A DNA stretch of 9,567 nucleotides from Bacillota bacterium. GTDB taxonomy: Bacteria; Bacillota_I; Bacilli_A; RFN20; CAG-826. The stretch is taken from NCBI GenBank assembly GCA_023422095.1, contig JAEZSD010000052.1, positions 1 through 9,567 of the forward strand, given 5' to 3'. The notes beneath the pieces were generated by a model. That model had not been told where the DNA came from. It made no database searches and saw nothing but the letters and a program-made list of their open reading frames with translations. Made by a program: the position numbers and the translations under genes. Shown piece after piece: positions 1 through 6,481 of the stretch (its first letter is position 1; each line of letters begins with the position of its first letter).

Positions 1-206
1 GTATGATGCAATATCACATTATTCCTGATGCTTGTTTTGGATGCGGATCTTGTGCACGTGCTTGCCCAACTAATGCGATTTCCAAGACTGAAGAACCTTC
101 GAAGAAAAATCCTCGTCTCTTCATTCATGTCATCGACCAAAGTAAATGTATTAAATGTGGATCTTGTATGGCGACATGTCGCTTCAACTCCATCATCAAA
201 AAGTAA
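1..206 (+). CDS. NuoF/HndC-type NAD(P)-linked hydrogenase subunit, C-terminal ferredoxin domain (5' end outside window)
   Basis: The 67 visible residues are a two-[4Fe-4S] ferredoxin domain. The first cluster motif has Cys 11, 14, 17 and 21 followed by Pro; the second has Cys 49, 52, 55 and 59. Numbering starts at the first visible Met (position 3). In the HndC/HydB family (NuoF-like, FMN- and NAD(P)H-binding) exactly this kind of domain forms the C-terminus, and the second motif typically lacks the Pro, as here. The open frame runs off the left edge, so Met at 3 is probably internal. The stop at 204-206 overlaps the ribosome binding site of the hydrogenase gene, which indicates one operon. 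By inference the protein would pass electrons between NAD(P)H and the hydrogenase subunit. A free-standing small ferredoxin is possible, but the downstream hydrogenase makes the HndC tail much likelier. Confidence 0.8.
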   Translation, partial: MMQYHIIPDACFGCGSCARACPTNAISKTEEPSKKNPRLFIHVIDQSKCIKCGSCMATCRFNSIIKK

Positions 207-211
207 GGAGG
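205..211 (+). promoter_or_regulatory. Shine-Dalgarno site of hydA
   Basis: AAGGAGG lies 7 bases before the ATG at 219 and overlaps the upstream stop codon. It fixes the start of the hydrogenase gene and suggests translational coupling with the NuoF/HndC-type gene. Confidence 0.85.
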
Positions 212-218
212 AATAAAT

Positions 219-1982
219 ATGTCACTAATTAATATTAAAATTGAAGGCAAGCCTTTCCAAGTCGAAGCGGGATTAACTGTTTTAGAAGCTTGTCGAAAGT
301 GCGGTTTCGTCATTCCCTCTCTCTGCTCTTTCAATCATGGCAAGAATTCTCTGGCTAGTTGCCGTGTCTGCTTAGTTGAAATTAAAGGTGCACGAGGACT
401 AAGTGCCTCATGTGTCTATCCCGTTAGTGAAGGAATGGAAATTAGTATTTCTTCTCAAGCCGCCATGGAGGCCCGTCGCGCTTCTGTTGAACTTATCTTA
501 AGTAACCACGAAAAGAATTGTCTACAATGCCCTAAAAATGGCCATTGTGAACTCCTGCATGTCGCTGAAATGGTCCAAGCTCGCGATCAAAAGTACATTG
601 GCGAATTCTCTAAGACAACTGTTGATGAAATAGCTCCTGGTCTCATTCGCAACACCGCGAAATGCATTCTTTGTGGACGTTGCATTGAAAGATGTAAAGA
701 AGCCCAAGGGATCTCTATTCTCGGATTTGAAAACCGTGGATTCGAAACTATTGTCGCTCCAGTTCAAAACCGCAGCTTTGCTGAGTCCCCATGTTTACAA
801 TGCGGACAATGCGTTCTTGTCTGTCCCACCGGTGCTCTTATGGAGCATAGTGAAATCGATAAAGTTGATGCTGCCATCAAATCTGGCAAAAAGGTCATTG
901 TTCAAACTGCTCCTGCAGTTAGAGCAGCTATTGCAGAAGAATTTGGTGAGCCAATCGGAACACCAGGTACTGGCAAAATGGTCGCTGCATTACACCGCTT
1001 AGGTTTCTACCGTGTTTTTGATACCAACTTTGGTGCTGACTTAACCATCATGGAAGAAGCAAACGAACTTCTCCATAGAATTAAGACTGGTGGTACTCTC
1101 CCACAAATTACTTCCTGTTCACCAGGATGGATAAATTATATGGAGTACTTCTATCCACAAATTATTCCTAATATCTCTACCTGCAAATCTCCTCATATGA
1201 TGGTCGGAGCAATTATTAAATCCTATTTCGCGAAGAGCCATAACCTTAACCCAGAAGATATCTTCGTTGTTTCTGTTATGCCTTGTACCGCGAAAAAATA
1301 TGAGCGTTCCCGTCCAGAAATGGATAAAGACGTTGATGCTGTCATTACAGCAAGAGAATTGGCTAAGATGATTAAACGCTCTGGTATGGTTTGGAAGAAA
1401 CTCCCTGATGAAGATTTCGACCCAGATCTATTAGGCGATTATTCTGGAGCAGGAGTTATATTCGGTGTCAGTGGTGGAGTTATGGAAGCTGCTTTAAGAA
1501 CCACCTTCTTCTGGCTAACCGGAAAAGAGTACCCCGCAATTGAATTCCACGCCGTTCGTGGTTTGAAGTATGTCAAGGAAGCCTCTATCGATGTTGAGGG
1601 CAAAATTATTAAAGTTGCTGTCACATCTGGTATGAAGAATGCTAAACCTCTTCTTGAAGAAGTGAAAAACGGTACTTCCCCATACACCTTTATTGAAGTC
1701 ATGGGTTGCCCTGGCGGATGCATCAATGGTGGCGGTATGCCATATGTTAAACCGATGCTTCTACCCAATGAGGATGATGATATCCTAGATACATATCTCC
1801 AAAAGAGAGCTAGTGTTATTTACAGTGAAGACGAGAAACAAGTGGTTCGTCAATCACACAACAATAAAGACATTCAAAGGCTCTATAAAGACTTCCTTGG
1901 AGAGCCAGGAAGCGAGGTGGCTGAAGAGCTATTACACACTCACTACAATTCTCATCGCGAGAAGTATCCGAACAAAAAATAA
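219..1982 (+). CDS. hydA: [FeFe] hydrogenase catalytic subunit, HndD/HydA type (587 aa)
   Basis: Reversible H2 formation or oxidation, probably as the catalytic subunit of a cytosolic NAD(P)-linked complex with the upstream NuoF-like protein. The domains in order are: a [2Fe-2S] domain (Cys 36, 48, 51, 65); a His-Cys3 cluster (His 97, Cys 101, 104, 110); two [4Fe-4S] sites (Cys 149, 152, 155, 159 and Cys 192, 195, 198, 202); the H-cluster domain from about 215 to 520; and the small-subunit domain at the C-terminus (about 525-580). H-cluster motif L1 reads TSCSPGW (298-304), L2 has Cys 356 in MPCTAKK, and L3 has Cys 497 and Cys 501 in the MGCPGGC segment. Counted against CpI from memory, Glu 280, Glu 283, Cys 300 and Ser 320 match its proton path, while Ser 301 falls where CpI has cluster ligand Cys 300. 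Length and domain set fit the full M3 class. It ends the operon, with a hairpin downstream. Maturases HydE, HydF and HydG are not in the window. Confidence 0.95.
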   Translation: MSLINIKIEGKPFQVEAGLTVLEACRKCGFVIPSLCSFNHGKNSLASCRVCLVEIKGARGLSASCVYPVSEGMEISISSQAAMEARRASVELILSNHEKNCLQCPKNGHCELLHVAEMVQARDQKYIGEFSKTTVDEIAPGLIRNTAKCILCGRCIERCKEAQGISILGFENRGFETIVAPVQNRSFAESPCLQCGQCVLVCPTGALMEHSEIDKVDAAIKSGKKVIVQTAPAVRAAIAEEFGEPIGTPGTGKMVAALHRLGFYRVFDTNFGADLTIMEEANELLHRIKTGGTLPQITSCSPGWINYMEYFYPQIIPNISTCKSPHMMVGAIIKSYFAKSHNLNPEDIFVVSVMPCTAKKYERSRPEMDKDVDAVITARELAKMIKRSGMVWKKLPDEDFDPDLLGDYSGAGVIFGVSGGVMEAALRTTFFWLTGKEYPAIEFHAVRGLKYVKEASIDVEGKIIKVAVTSGMKNAKPLLEEVKNGTSPYTFIEVMGCPGGCINGGGMPYVKPMLLPNEDDDILDTYLQKRASVIYSEDEKQVVRQSHNNKDIQRLYKDFLGEPGSEVAEELLHTHYNSHREKYPNKK

Positions 1983-1993
1983 ATATTTTGAAG

Positions 1994-2031
1994 AATAGGA
2001 CAAGAAATTATATGAAACCTTGTCCTATTTT
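1994..2031 (+). terminator. Intrinsic terminator after hydA
   Basis: AATAGGACAAG (1994-2004) pairs perfectly over 11 bases with CTTGTCCTATT (2019-2029) around a 14-base loop. Only four T follow (2028-2031, partly in the stem), so termination may be incomplete. Its position right after the hydA stop supports the role. Confidence 0.75.
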
Positions 2032-2056
2032 CATAGAATAGAAGTGTAGTTTTATT

Positions 2057-3394
2057 ATGAATATAAAATTGTATAACTCTTTAACCAATTCTGTTGAACC
2101 ATTCAAACCAATACATGAAGGTAAAGTCTCCATGTATGTTTGCGGAGCGACTGTCTACAATTACCCTCACATTGGTAATATGAGACCAGTTGTTGTTTTT
2201 GATACATTAAGACGCTTTTTTACTTATATCGGTTTTGATGTAACATACGTGAGCAACTTCACTGATGTTGACGATAAAATAATCAAAGAAGCAGAAAAAC
2301 AAAAGAAAACAGAAAAAGAATTAACGGAATTCTATATTCGTGAGTATCAAAAAACAACATGTAAAATCGGAAGCCTGCTTCCTTCTATTGCTCCAAAAGT
2401 GACGGAATATATCGATAAAATTATTTCATATGTTGCTAGATTAATTGAATTAGGCGCAGCTTATGTTGTTGATGGTGACATCTTTTTTCGCATTTCAAAA
2501 ATCACCGATTACGGGTGTCTTAGTAAAATCAACATTAACGACCTTTTAGTTGGTGCTCGCATTGAAGAAAATGACAAAAAGGAGAGCCCTCTTGATTTTG
2601 TTCTTTGGAAAAAAACTGAATCAGGATTAAATTGGGACTCACCCTGGGGTAAAGGTCGTCCTGGCTGGCACACTGAATGCTGTGTCATGATAGATACAAT
2701 TTTTGAAGATCATTTTATTGACATTCATGGTGGTGGCTACGATTTAAAATTTCCTCACCACGAAAATGAAATCGCCCAAGCTGAAGCGATGCATCATAAC
2801 AAAATTGCAAATTTTTGGGTTCACAATGCCTTCATTAATTTTGGAACTGAAAAGATGTCCAAATCGTTAGGGAACGTCCTTTTAGCGAAAGATGTAATCG
2901 AAAAATTTGGTGGACCAACTTGCCGTTTAGTTATCTTGAATACTCATTATCGTCAACCTGTTAATTTCACTGAAGAAACCATAAATGCAGCAACTCAAGA
3001 GGTTAATAAAATTTCTTTTGCGTACCGCCAACTGGCTTTAAATTTGCAAATTAATGATTTTGATTTTAATCTTGGAAAAACAATTAATATTGATACGTTT
3101 TTGAACTCTTTAGCGGATGATTTAAACACCGCTAATGCTCTCGCTGAAGTTTATCAAACAACAAAAGTTGCCAATCAAATTCTCCGTAATAAGGAAATAA
3201 ACCTTCAAAAAGCGGCCGATTTATTTAAAACTTTAACCGACATGTTTTATGTGCTGGGTTTAGATATTTCCTATACTAAACTCACAATAGAAGATAAGCA
3301 AATGTACAAAGATTATCTTCAAGCGAAATCTTCCAAAGACTTCGCTCTTTCTGATCGTCTAAGAAGCATTTTAATAGAAAGGAATATTTTGTAA
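2057..3394 (+). CDS. cysS: Cysteinyl-tRNA synthetase
   Basis: Charges tRNA-Cys with cysteine in the cytosol using ATP. It is a class I synthetase of 445 residues, close to the 461 of E. coli CysS. The HIGH motif is His38-Ile-Gly-Asn41, and the KMSKS loop is Lys266-Met-Ser-Lys-Ser270. The zinc site that selects cysteine is intact: Cys 29, Cys 208, His 234 and Glu 238. The C-terminal helical part ends in the usual ALSDRLR-type segment. The ATG at 2057 gives the normal N-terminus, with the first strand leading to the MYVCGATVYN segment. No convincing Shine-Dalgarno precedes it. A possible -10, TAGAAT at 2034-2039, has no matching -35 and would leave a leader of about 11 bases. The gap to hydA is too short for a T-box. 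rlmB follows after 16 bases, so the two are probably cotranscribed. Confidence 0.97.
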   Translation: MNIKLYNSLTNSVEPFKPIHEGKVSMYVCGATVYNYPHIGNMRPVVVFDTLRRFFTYIGFDVTYVSNFTDVDDKIIKEAEKQKKTEKELTEFYIREYQKTTCKIGSLLPSIAPKVTEYIDKIISYVARLIELGAAYVVDGDIFFRISKITDYGCLSKININDLLVGARIEENDKKESPLDFVLWKKTESGLNWDSPWGKGRPGWHTECCVMIDTIFEDHFIDIHGGGYDLKFPHHENEIAQAEAMHHNKIANFWVHNAFINFGTEKMSKSLGNVLLAKDVIEKFGGPTCRLVILNTHYRQPVNFTEETINAATQEVNKISFAYRQLALNLQINDFDFNLGKTINIDTFLNSLADDLNTANALAEVYQTTKVANQILRNKEINLQKAADLFKTLTDMFYVLGLDISYTKLTIEDKQMYKDYLQAKSSKDFALSDRLRSILIERNIL

Positions 3395-3410
3395 GTTAAA
3401 AAATGCCTAT

Positions 3411-4130
3411 ATGAGAAATTTGGATAAATTAATATATGGGAGAAATTCTGTTAAAGAAGCTATTCTTTCGGGGCAAGTGACAAAGCTTTTTATAAGCAAT
3501 TCAACTAGAAAAGGCGAAATTACTGAATTAGCCATCGCTAAAAACATTTCGATAACTTATCTTGACTTCAACGAGATGGATCACATGGTTTCAAATGCCG
3601 TCCATCAAGGCGTTATTGCTGAGATAAAAAAATATGAATACTTTACTTTAGAACACATTGTATCTTTGTCAAAAAAAGTTGAGCATCCAATTATCGTTTT
3701 GCTAGACGGCATTACTGATCCACAAAATTTTGGAGCAATTTTAAGAAGTTGCGACGTTTTTAATGTTACTGGGGTTATCATTCCTAAACATCAACAAGTT
3801 CCCTTGAACGCCACCGTGGCTAAAACATCCGCCGGTGCTATCAATTATGTCCCTGTTGTTTTGGTTAGTAACCTAAATAACGCGATCCGAACTTTAAAAG
3901 AAAATGGCTTTTGGGTTGTCAGCACGGACGGTGCTGGAACCATGAATTATTTCGATATTTCTTACGATTTTCCAACCGCTTTGATTATTGGGAGTGAAGG
4001 GAATGGTATTTCTCAATTAACTCTTAAGAATTCTGACTATGTTGTCAAAATACCTCTTTTGGGGCATTTAAATTCTCTCAATGCATCTGTAGCGGCCGGG
4101 ATATTGCTAAGCAGAATCAGAAATAAATAA
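3411..4130 (+). CDS. rlmB: SpoU-family 23S rRNA 2'-O-methyltransferase (RlmB/TrmH-like)
   Basis: Transfers a methyl group from S-adenosylmethionine to a ribose 2'-OH. The family member next to cysS in Bacillus (YacO/RlmB) modifies 23S rRNA at the position equivalent to G2251 of E. coli. The 239 residues begin with the RlmB substrate-binding domain (IYGRNSVKEA near residue 8). The knotted SPOUT domain follows, with motif 1 from Asp 103 to Ser 113 (Asn 106, Arg 112), motif 2 at GSEGNG (194-199, Glu 196) and motif 3 around SLNASVA (222-228, Asn 224). These are the residues expected in an active enzyme. No Shine-Dalgarno is visible before the ATG at 3411, so translation may depend on coupling to cysS, 16 bases upstream. 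In Bacillus mrnC sits between these two genes and is missing here. The exact rRNA target is inferred from family and context. Confidence 0.92.
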   Translation: MRNLDKLIYGRNSVKEAILSGQVTKLFISNSTRKGEITELAIAKNISITYLDFNEMDHMVSNAVHQGVIAEIKKYEYFTLEHIVSLSKKVEHPIIVLLDGITDPQNFGAILRSCDVFNVTGVIIPKHQQVPLNATVAKTSAGAINYVPVVLVSNLNNAIRTLKENGFWVVSTDGAGTMNYFDISYDFPTALIIGSEGNGISQLTLKNSDYVVKIPLLGHLNSLNASVAAGILLSRIRNK

Positions 4131-4135
4131 TGGAG

Positions 4136-4155
4136 TCCTCCCTTAGAAAGGAGGA
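4136..4155 (+). promoter_or_regulatory. Hairpin that would cover the sigma-factor ribosome binding site
   Basis: TCCTCC (4136-4141) pairs over six bases with GGAGGA (4150-4155) across an 8-base loop. The right arm lies inside the Shine-Dalgarno AAAGGAGG (4147-4154), which is 6 bases from the ATG at 4161. The left arm copies the anti-Shine-Dalgarno of 16S rRNA. No T-run follows, so it is not a terminator. If it forms, it would hold down translation of the sigma factor until melted or opened by ribosomes leaving rlmB. This is seen in sequence only; the effect is inference. Confidence 0.6.
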
Positions 4156-4160
4156 AGTCT

Positions 4161-4766
4161 ATGTCTTTAAAAGATATTAGCGACGAAGAGTGCGTTCTTT
4201 TAGCGCAGACCGGAAATTATGACACACTTAACCATCTTTGCATAAGATACCAAAAGTATTCCTATGGACTCGCTGTCGGGTTTTTTAACTCAAATCGACA
4301 AAGCGGCGTTACAGTTGAAGATTTGTGTTCTGTTGCTCAAGAAACGATATTAGTCGCAGTTAAAAACTTTTCAAATAGCATACAAGTGTTTTATCCGTAT
4401 TGGAGAACAATAGCGACAAACGCGATGATTAAATACAACCAGCAAAACTCGTATTTTCACCATGCTAAAACATTTAATGGAATTTCATTAGATCAACAAA
4501 ATGAAGAATATTTTTCTAATGACCAGATAATTGGGGAAAACGATTCCAACATTGAAAAAGGGCTTGTTGAAGAAACGTTTTTGAATATTATTAATGACCC
4601 AAAATGTGGTTTTTCAGAAAACGAAAGAATTGTCATGAAATTAACAATTGAAGGGTATGAGCCAACTGAAATCATGAAAATGTTCAAATGGTCGAAATCC
4701 CAAATCTACTATGCTTTAAGGAATGCTAAAGAAAAACTAGCTTCAGCTATCTCACACATCATGTAA
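4161..4766 (+). CDS. sigH: SigH-like RNA polymerase sigma factor (sigma-70 family)
   Basis: A 201-residue sigma factor with only the two essential regions. Region 2, at about residues 20-100, includes the EDLCSVAQETI segment and FYPYWRTIATNAM around Trp 81, matching the core-binding and -10 recognition helices. Region 4 is a helix-turn-helix at about 150-198 (ENERIVMKLTIEGYEPTEIMKMF, then the recognition helix SKSQIYYALRNAKEKL). It follows rlmB as sigH does in Bacillus, where SigH directs transition-phase and competence genes, so an alternative sigma in that group is the best assignment. The symbol rests on synteny more than on diagnostic residues, and the regulon is unknown. Region 1.1 and region 3 are absent, as in SigH and ECF sigmas. 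A strong Shine-Dalgarno is present but sits in a hairpin. The yacP gene usually found before sigH is absent. Confidence 0.8.
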   Translation: MSLKDISDEECVLLAQTGNYDTLNHLCIRYQKYSYGLAVGFFNSNRQSGVTVEDLCSVAQETILVAVKNFSNSIQVFYPYWRTIATNAMIKYNQQNSYFHHAKTFNGISLDQQNEEYFSNDQIIGENDSNIEKGLVEETFLNIINDPKCGFSENERIVMKLTIEGYEPTEIMKMFKWSKSQIYYALRNAKEKLASAISHIM

Positions 4767-4807
4767 TGATATTATGTCAAATTGATATTTTTTATAAATA
4801 TTCAACA

Positions 4808-4816
4808 TGTTATAAT
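4808..4816 (+). promoter_or_regulatory. Extended -10 promoter of the ecf operon
   Basis: TGTTATAAT is a perfect TGn plus TATAAT extended -10. No -35 stands at 16-18 bases (TTGATA at 4782-4787 is 23 bases away), which an extended -10 can tolerate. The expected transcription start, 6-8 bases after the hexamer, falls at about 4822-4824, on or beside the ecfA1 ATG. Confidence 0.65.
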
Positions 4817-4823
4817 TACCCCT

Positions 4824-5645
4824 ATGGATGAAATAGTTGTTAAAAACTTAAGTTTTTCATACGATAAGACCCATCAAGTTTTATCTGAAGTTTCATTTTC
4901 TATTCGTCGAGGTTCACACATCTCCATTGTTGGACATAACGGCTCTGGCAAGAGCACTTTGGCAAAATTGCTTGTCGGTTTGTTAGAACGGAGCAATGGA
5001 GAAATTTTTATTGACGGAATTATTCTCAATGAAAAAACCATTAATGATATTCGCGAAAAGATGTGTTTAGTTTTTCAAAATCCAGATAATCAATTTATCG
5101 GATCAACAGTGGAAGATGACATCGCTTTTGGGTTAGAAAATAGACGTGTTTCCCAACCCGAAATGAAAGAAATAATTGCCTCTTTCGCTGAGGAAGTTGG
5201 CATGGGGAAATATCTTAACAAAGAACCCAGTATGCTTTCGGGAGGACAAAAACAGCGCGTCGCAATAGCGGGCGCACTAGCGTTGTCTCCGGATATCATC
5301 ATTTTTGATGAAGCTACCTCAATGCTTGATCCAAATGGAAAAAAAGAGATTATTAATGTTATTAAGCGGATGAGAAATAGTAATCCTGACTTGACCATTA
5401 TTTCTATAACTCATGATGTCGAGGAAGCTTTTATTAGCGACGAAGTAATCGTATTATCACAGGGTAAAATTGTCATGAGCGGTAAGCCAAGCATAGTCTT
5501 TTCTAATCGAGAAGCCCTTAAAAAATACCGGCTTGATATGCCATTTATTTTAGATTTCAAAGATAAACTAAAGGCAATTGATATTAATATCTCAGAAGAA
5601 AAAACGCTTGATGAGATTGTGGAGACAATATGCCAATCAAAGTAA
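4824..5645 (+). CDS. ecfA1: ECF transporter ATPase subunit EcfA1 (CbiO1)
   Basis: One of two ATPases that power ECF (energy-coupling factor) importers of vitamins and metal ions. It is cytoplasmic, bound to EcfT in the membrane. From ATG 4824 the protein has 273 residues: Walker A at 37-45 (GHNGSGKST), Q-loop at 84-91 (Gln 85 in FQNPDNQF), signature SGGQ at 139-142, Walker B ending in Asp 162-Glu 163, and the H-loop His 197. The DEATSMLDP stretch after Walker B is typical of EcfA1. A longer frame could begin at TTG 4782, but that would put TATAAT inside the gene; ATG 4824 gives the family's normal N-terminus. There is no Shine-Dalgarno, consistent with a leaderless message. The 3' end overlaps ecfA2 by 16 bases. 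No substrate-binding S component is nearby, so the module is probably shared by several S proteins encoded elsewhere. Confidence 0.95.
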   Translation: MDEIVVKNLSFSYDKTHQVLSEVSFSIRRGSHISIVGHNGSGKSTLAKLLVGLLERSNGEIFIDGIILNEKTINDIREKMCLVFQNPDNQFIGSTVEDDIAFGLENRRVSQPEMKEIIASFAEEVGMGKYLNKEPSMLSGGQKQRVAIAGALALSPDIIIFDEATSMLDPNGKKEIINVIKRMRNSNPDLTIISITHDVEEAFISDEVIVLSQGKIVMSGKPSIVFSNREALKKYRLDMPFILDFKDKLKAIDINISEEKTLDEIVETICQSK

Positions 5646-6481
5646 GCAATTTGTTTTACACTTATTTACCAAAATCTCCAATCCAAACAGAAGCTTTACG
5701 AGGAGTGTCTTTAGAAATTGAAAGCCATTCTTTTTGTGGCATTTTGGGTCAAACCGGTAGCGGGAAGTCAACTCTAATTCAAACATTAAACGCTTTATTG
5801 ATTCCTACGCAAGGAGAAGTTCGGGTTGATGAATTTCTTGTCTTGAATAAAAAGAATAAAAACAAAAAAATTAAACAATTAAGAAAACATTTGGCCATTG
5901 TTTTCCAATTTCCAGAATATCAACTTTTCGAAGAAACGGTTGAAAAAGACGTTGCTTTTGGTGCAAAAAATTTTGGAGCAAGCAAAGAAGAGGCGTTAAA
6001 AAAAGCTCATCAAGCATTGATTTCGGTTGGTCTGGATGAATCATATTTTAAACGTTCTCCTTTCGAACTTAGTGGTGGAGAAAAAAGAAGAGTAGCCATC
6101 GCAGGTATCTTAGCCATTGAACCTGATATTTTAGTTCTTGATGAACCAACCGCCGGTCTTGACCCTAAAGGGGCCACAGATATTATGTCCCTTGTTGAAG
6201 AAATGTATAACCAAGGTAAATCCATTATTCTTGTCACTCATGACATGGATTTGGTTCTTAAATATTGTCAAAAAGTGTTCGTTCTGAAAGAAGGCCTATT
6301 AGTTTTTGAAGGCACGCCGGGCGATCTTTTTAGAGATGGCGAAAGCAACTTTTCCATCGAGATTCCTTTATTATTCCAATACGCAAAAAAGCTAAAAAAT
6401 CGCGGTCTCCCAATTGACATCAATCGTATAAAAGAAACTCAAGATTTGATAAAGCAAATCAAGGAGTGGAAGCAATCATGA
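5630..6481 (+). CDS. ecfA2: ECF transporter ATPase subunit EcfA2 (CbiO2)
   Basis: Second ATPase of the ECF module, forming a heterodimer with EcfA1. The 283 residues carry Walker A at 40-48 (GQTGSGKST), Q-loop Gln 93 in FQFPEYQLF (FPEYQLF is typical of EcfA2), signature SGGE at 148-151, Walker B Asp 171-Glu 172 in LDEPTAGLDP, and H-loop His 204. All catalytic parts are intact in both ATPases, so both sites could be active. The start ATG at 5630 lies inside the end of ecfA1, with GGAG at 5621-5624, 5 bases upstream. The stop TGA is shared with the ecfT start as ATGA (6478-6481). Such overlaps imply translational coupling and fixed subunit ratios. The C-terminal tail after about residue 230 is the usual helical extension of this family. 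Confidence 0.95.
   Translation: MPIKVSNLFYTYLPKSPIQTEALRGVSLEIESHSFCGILGQTGSGKSTLIQTLNALLIPTQGEVRVDEFLVLNKKNKNKKIKQLRKHLAIVFQFPEYQLFEETVEKDVAFGAKNFGASKEEALKKAHQALISVGLDESYFKRSPFELSGGEKRRVAIAGILAIEPDILVLDEPTAGLDPKGATDIMSLVEEMYNQGKSIILVTHDMDLVLKYCQKVFVLKEGLLVFEGTPGDLFRDGESNFSIEIPLLFQYAKKLKNRGLPIDINRIKETQDLIKQIKEWKQS

Noticed and set aside
1439..1768. Antisense frame of 109 codons within hydA, and similar opposite-strand or off-frame ORFs elsewhere
   Set aside because: All lie over conserved protein-coding sequence and encode nothing recognisable.
1983..2056. T-box riboswitch before cysS
   Set aside because: The 74-base gap is filled by the hydA terminator and has no T-box sequence or room for a specifier stem.
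3403..3414. Four-codon upstream ORF (ATG CCT ATA TGA) overlapping the rlmB start
   Set aside because: Too short and without a ribosome site; probably chance, although it could affect initiation.
4782..4823. N-terminal extension of EcfA1 from a TTG codon
   Set aside because: It would contain the TATAAT promoter element and an atypical hydrophobic lead; ATG 4824 gives the standard EcfA1 start.
6466..6477. GTG start for EcfT
   Set aside because: It overlaps the last base of the AAGGAG ribosome site; ATG 6478 matches the family N-terminus and forms an ATGA overlap.
6478..6481. Mycoplasma-type code with TGA as Trp
   Set aside because: TGA ends ecfA2 exactly at the expected length, and Trp codons throughout are TGG.
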